Source: an uncultured Bacteroidales bacterium (lineage in GTDB: Bacteria; Bacteroidota; Bacteroidia; Bacteroidales; FEN-979). From it: a DNA stretch of 64,000 bases. Under the pieces are notes generated by a model, which worked only from the letters and a program-made list of their open reading frames with translations, was not told the DNA's origin and did no database searches. A program made the translations under genes and the position numbers. Of this stretch, positions 61,669 through 64,000 are shown one piece after another. How positions within the stretch are numbered: position 1 is the stretch's first letter; every line of letters starts with the position of its first letter. Location of the stretch: NCBI GenBank assembly GCA_903837605.1, contig CAILVF010000087.1, forward strand, positions 186,001 through 250,000, in the 5' to 3' direction.

Positions 61669-63735
61669 ATGGCATTAAACAGAGTTAGAAATATAGGGAT
61701 TGCAGCTCATATCGATGCAGGCAAGACCACAGTTACAGAACGTATCCTGTTCCTTACAGGTACAACCCGCAAGATGGGCGAAGTTCACGACGGACAGGCT
61801 ACCATGGACTTCATGAAACAGGAGCAGGAACGAGGCATCACCATTGCATCCGCTGCGATTTCCTGTGCCTGGAACAACCATGCCATCAACCTTATCGATA
61901 CCCCGGGCCACGTTGACTTCACCATTGAAGTTGAACGTTCCCTCCGTGTTATTGACGGTATGATCGCTGTGTTTTGCGCAGTAGGCGGCGTTGAGCCCCA
62001 GAGTGAAACAGTGTGGAACCAGGCCGACCGCTACCGCGTTCCCCGCATTGCATTCATAAACAAGATGGACAGGGTGGGGGCCGATTTCCCCGCAGTTGTT
62101 GAGCAGATGAACAAATACCTCGACGCCAACGCTTTTCCTTTCCAGGTCCAGATGGGAGATGAAGAACATTTCGAGGGCATCGTCGACGTTATCGAGAGGA
62201 AGGCTTACAGGTTTGAGGAAATGGAGAGGATAGAGATCCCCATCCCTGAAGAATACAAAGTGAAAGTTGAGCAGGCGAGAGCAAAGGTGGTTGAAAAAGT
62301 CGCCGAATTCAACGAAGAGATCATGGAACTGTTCTTTGAAGAAAAAGAAGTGCCTGCAGATCTTCTGAAACGTGTTGCGCGCGAAGCCACGTTAAAATTG
62401 CTCATCACCCCCGTATTCTGTGGTGCCGCTTATAAAAATAAAGGAGTTCAGCTGATCCTCGACGCCGTAACAGATTATCTTCCTTCACCCATTGACAAAG
62501 GAGCCGTTACAGGTACCGACCTGGATGATCCTGAAAAACTGCACACATGCCATCCTTCACCCAAAGAACCTTTTTCGGCGCTTGCATTTAAACTCATTCA
62601 TGATCCTTACGTAGGACAACAAACATTTACCCGGGTATTCTCAGGCACACTTAAAAGCGGCATGCAGGTATACAATGCCACGAAGAAAAAGCATGAGCGC
62701 ATCGGCCGTATCATGAAGATCCATGCTAAGGAAAGGGAGGAAGTTGCAGAAGCAGGCCCGGGGGATATCGTGGCACTTATCGGCCTCAAGCTTACAAAGA
62801 CAGGCGACACGCTCTGCAGCGATGAACATCGTTTACTGCTTGAAAATATTCATGTTCCGCCTTCAGTAATTGAATTGAAAATAACCCCTGCAAAACGGGG
62901 CGACCAGTCAAAACTAGGCGAAGCCCTTCATAAACTTACCACCGAAGACCCTTCTTTCAATGTAAGGTATGACGAGGAAACCGAAGAAACCGTGATCGCA
63001 GGGATGGGCGAGCTTCATCTCGAAATCATTGTCGACAGGCTTAAAACCGAATTCAAGGTCGATGCCATCGTTGGAGAGCCCTCGGTTGCCTTCCGCGAAA
63101 CACTTACCCAGGAGGTGGAGTCGAATTACAGGCATGTCAAGCAAACCGGCGGCAAGGGCCAGTTCGCACATACCGTGATGCGCATTGAACCTAACCCGGG
63201 AAAAGGCTTTGAGTTCGTGGAACATATCAAAGGCGGGGCCATCCCGGCCGAGTTTATCACCTCGGTAAGAAAAGGACTTGAAAAGAGCCTCGACAGGGGT
63301 ATTCTTGCAGGATATCCCATCGTTGACGTACGCGTTACCCTTCTCGACGGAAGCTTCCATGCAGTTGACTCTTCGGATATGGCCTTCCAGACCTGTGCCG
63401 CCATAGGCTTCAAACAGGGATTCATGAAAGCCAGCCCCATCCTCCTCGAACCCATCATGAAAGTCGAAGTGAACACCCCTGACGAATATATTGGCGATAT
63501 CGTTGGCAATCTCAACCGCCGCCGCGGGAAAATTGAAGGAATGCGACGTTACCGCAAAGGATCGCAGAAGATCAATGTATTTGTTCCCCTGATGGAAATG
63601 TTCGGTTATTCAAACCAGCTGAGGAACGTATCATCGGGTCGTGCAAACTATGCAATGGAATTTTACCAGTACCAGGCGCTTCCGAAAGCCTTGCAGGAAG
63701 AAGTGCTGAAGAAATTAACAGCGGAGAAAAAGTAA
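61669..63735 (+). CDS. fusA: Elongation factor G
   Basis: 688 aa from the ATG at 61669 ([20 protein letters not shown]); an upstream ATG at 61627 would lie ahead of the -7 element. G domain intact: P-loop AHIDAGKTT, switch [14 protein letters not shown]. Domains II-V follow, with the domain IV region [12 protein letters not shown] and the late [20 protein letters not shown]. It is not in a str operon (no rpsL, rpsG or tuf near), so it may be a second EF-G; Bacteroidota often have two. The gap to the aldo/keto reductase is 4 bp. Confidence 0.93.
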   Translation: MALNRVRNIGIAAHIDAGKTTVTERILFLTGTTRKMGEVHDGQATMDFMKQEQERGITIASAAISCAWNNHAINLIDTPGHVDFTIEVERSLRVIDGMIAVFCAVGGVEPQSETVWNQADRYRVPRIAFINKMDRVGADFPAVVEQMNKYLDANAFPFQVQMGDEEHFEGIVDVIERKAYRFEEMERIEIPIPEEYKVKVEQARAKVVEKVAEFNEEIMELFFEEKEVPADLLKRVAREATLKLLITPVFCGAAYKNKGVQLILDAVTDYLPSPIDKGAVTGTDLDDPEKLHTCHPSPKEPFSALAFKLIHDPYVGQQTFTRVFSGTLKSGMQVYNATKKKHERIGRIMKIHAKEREEVAEAGPGDIVALIGLKLTKTGDTLCSDEHRLLLENIHVPPSVIELKITPAKRGDQSKLGEALHKLTTEDPSFNVRYDEETEETVIAGMGELHLEIIVDRLKTEFKVDAIVGEPSVAFRETLTQEVESNYRHVKQTGGKGQFAHTVMRIEPNPGKGFEFVEHIKGGAIPAEFITSVRKGLEKSLDRGILAGYPIVDVRVTLLDGSFHAVDSSDMAFQTCAAIGFKQGFMKASPILLEPIMKVEVNTPDEYIGDIVGNLNRRRGKIEGMRRYRKGSQKINVFVPLMEMFGYSNQLRNVSSGRANYAMEFYQYQALPKALQEEVLKKLTAEKK

Positions 63736-63739
63736 AATT

Positions 63740-64000
63740 ATGCGATACAACACACTTGGAAATACGGGAGTCCTTGTATCCGAGCTCTGCCTGGGAGCCA
63801 TGACTTTCGGCGGAAAAGGGTTCTGGACCAATATCGGGAAACTGCCCCAGGAAGAAGTCACAAACCTCGTTAAGATAGCAATCGAAAACGGGATCAACTT
63901 CATTGATACGGCCAATGTTTACTCAGAAGGCCTGTCGGAAATTATGCTCGGCAAAGCCCTGAAAGACCTGGGAACCAGCCGCCAGGATGTCTTCATAGCC
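63740..64000 (+). CDS. Aldo/keto reductase (3' end missing)
   Basis: The first 87 residues before the window ends. MRYNTLGNTGVLVSELCLGA is the typical AKR start, with MTFGGKGFW and the active-site Asp-Tyr pair in FIDTANVYSEGLSE (Asp of the DTA and Tyr of VYS). NADPH-dependent reductase family; the substrate is unknown. It starts 4 bp after fusA and is probably co-transcribed with it. Confidence 0.88.
   Translation, partial: MRYNTLGNTGVLVSELCLGAMTFGGKGFWTNIGKLPQEEVTNLVKIAIENGINFIDTANVYSEGLSEIMLGKALKDLGTSRQDVFIA

Overview
The window comes from a Bacteroidota chromosome, most likely an uncultured member of the Bacteroidales. The evidence is: type IX secretion (T9SS) C-terminal sorting domains on several exported proteins; the ftsX-DUF3098-uppP-truB gene order; a small PID-CTERM-type protein; paired DUF3857 proteins; a DUF2723 membrane protein; and Bacteroidota-type -7 promoter elements (TAnnTTTG) in front of many genes. 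No phage, insertion sequence, CRISPR array or secretion island is visible. The region is mostly core and house-keeping DNA mixed with exported proteins.

Layout. 1-4.4 kb: the 5' part of an exported PKD-like protein, an ECF sigma factor with a putative anti-sigma partner, a fructosamine kinase, then lutB-like and rpiB on the minus strand. 4.4-4.87 kb is an AT-rich gap with no gene. 4.87-13.4 kb (plus): nadA, a secreted MORN-repeat protein, an RluB/RsuA-type pseudouridine synthase with a repetitive basic N-terminus, a REC-PAS response regulator, and two tandem DUF3857/transglutaminase-like proteins, the second without catalytic residues. 13.4-34.7 kb is mainly minus strand: dnaG, a DUF6544-like protein, a lipoprotein, a PHP phosphatase, a U32 peptidase family protein, aspS, a giant alpha-2-macroglobulin-like protein, a GH53 galactanase, a DUF3108 protein and leuS. 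Only a NapH-like ferredoxin fusion is on the plus strand there. 34.8-42.9 kb (plus): an AsmA-like protein, ftsX, DUF3098, uppP, truB, a tadA-like deaminase and a rhaD-like aldolase. 42.8-49.6 kb (minus): a PID-CTERM protein, a T9SS cargo protein, a SPOR outer-membrane protein, a TPR protein and a porin-like protein. 49.8-55.0 kb (plus): a DUF2723 protein and a TPR histidine kinase. 55.0-61.6 kb (minus): a PPP phosphatase, a 12-blade Kelch T9SS protein, a DUF4907 protein, tRNA-Val(CAC) and a KirBac-like channel. The window ends with fusA and a truncated aldo/keto reductase.

The most unusual signal is a set of small islands between 13.3 and 31.9 kb. Each is built from degenerate 7-bp units (for example GTGAACA/GTCACCA, GGATACG, ATCCCGT, ATTTACG). 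They lie in intergenic gaps but also run into genes: they supply a stop codon, lie directly against a TTG start, encode part of a signal peptide and form an inverted pair inside a membrane protein. Two of them fold into strong hairpins. They look like a short-repeat system that spreads, drifts and is partly domesticated.

Other points of interest are a macroglobulin that has lost its thioester, a degenerate transglutaminase next to an intact one, a PID-CTERM protein whose tail runs into the opposite gene, and a NapH-ferredoxin fusion with an internal Tat motif. All calls rest on reading the sequence and on family knowledge; no database search was run.
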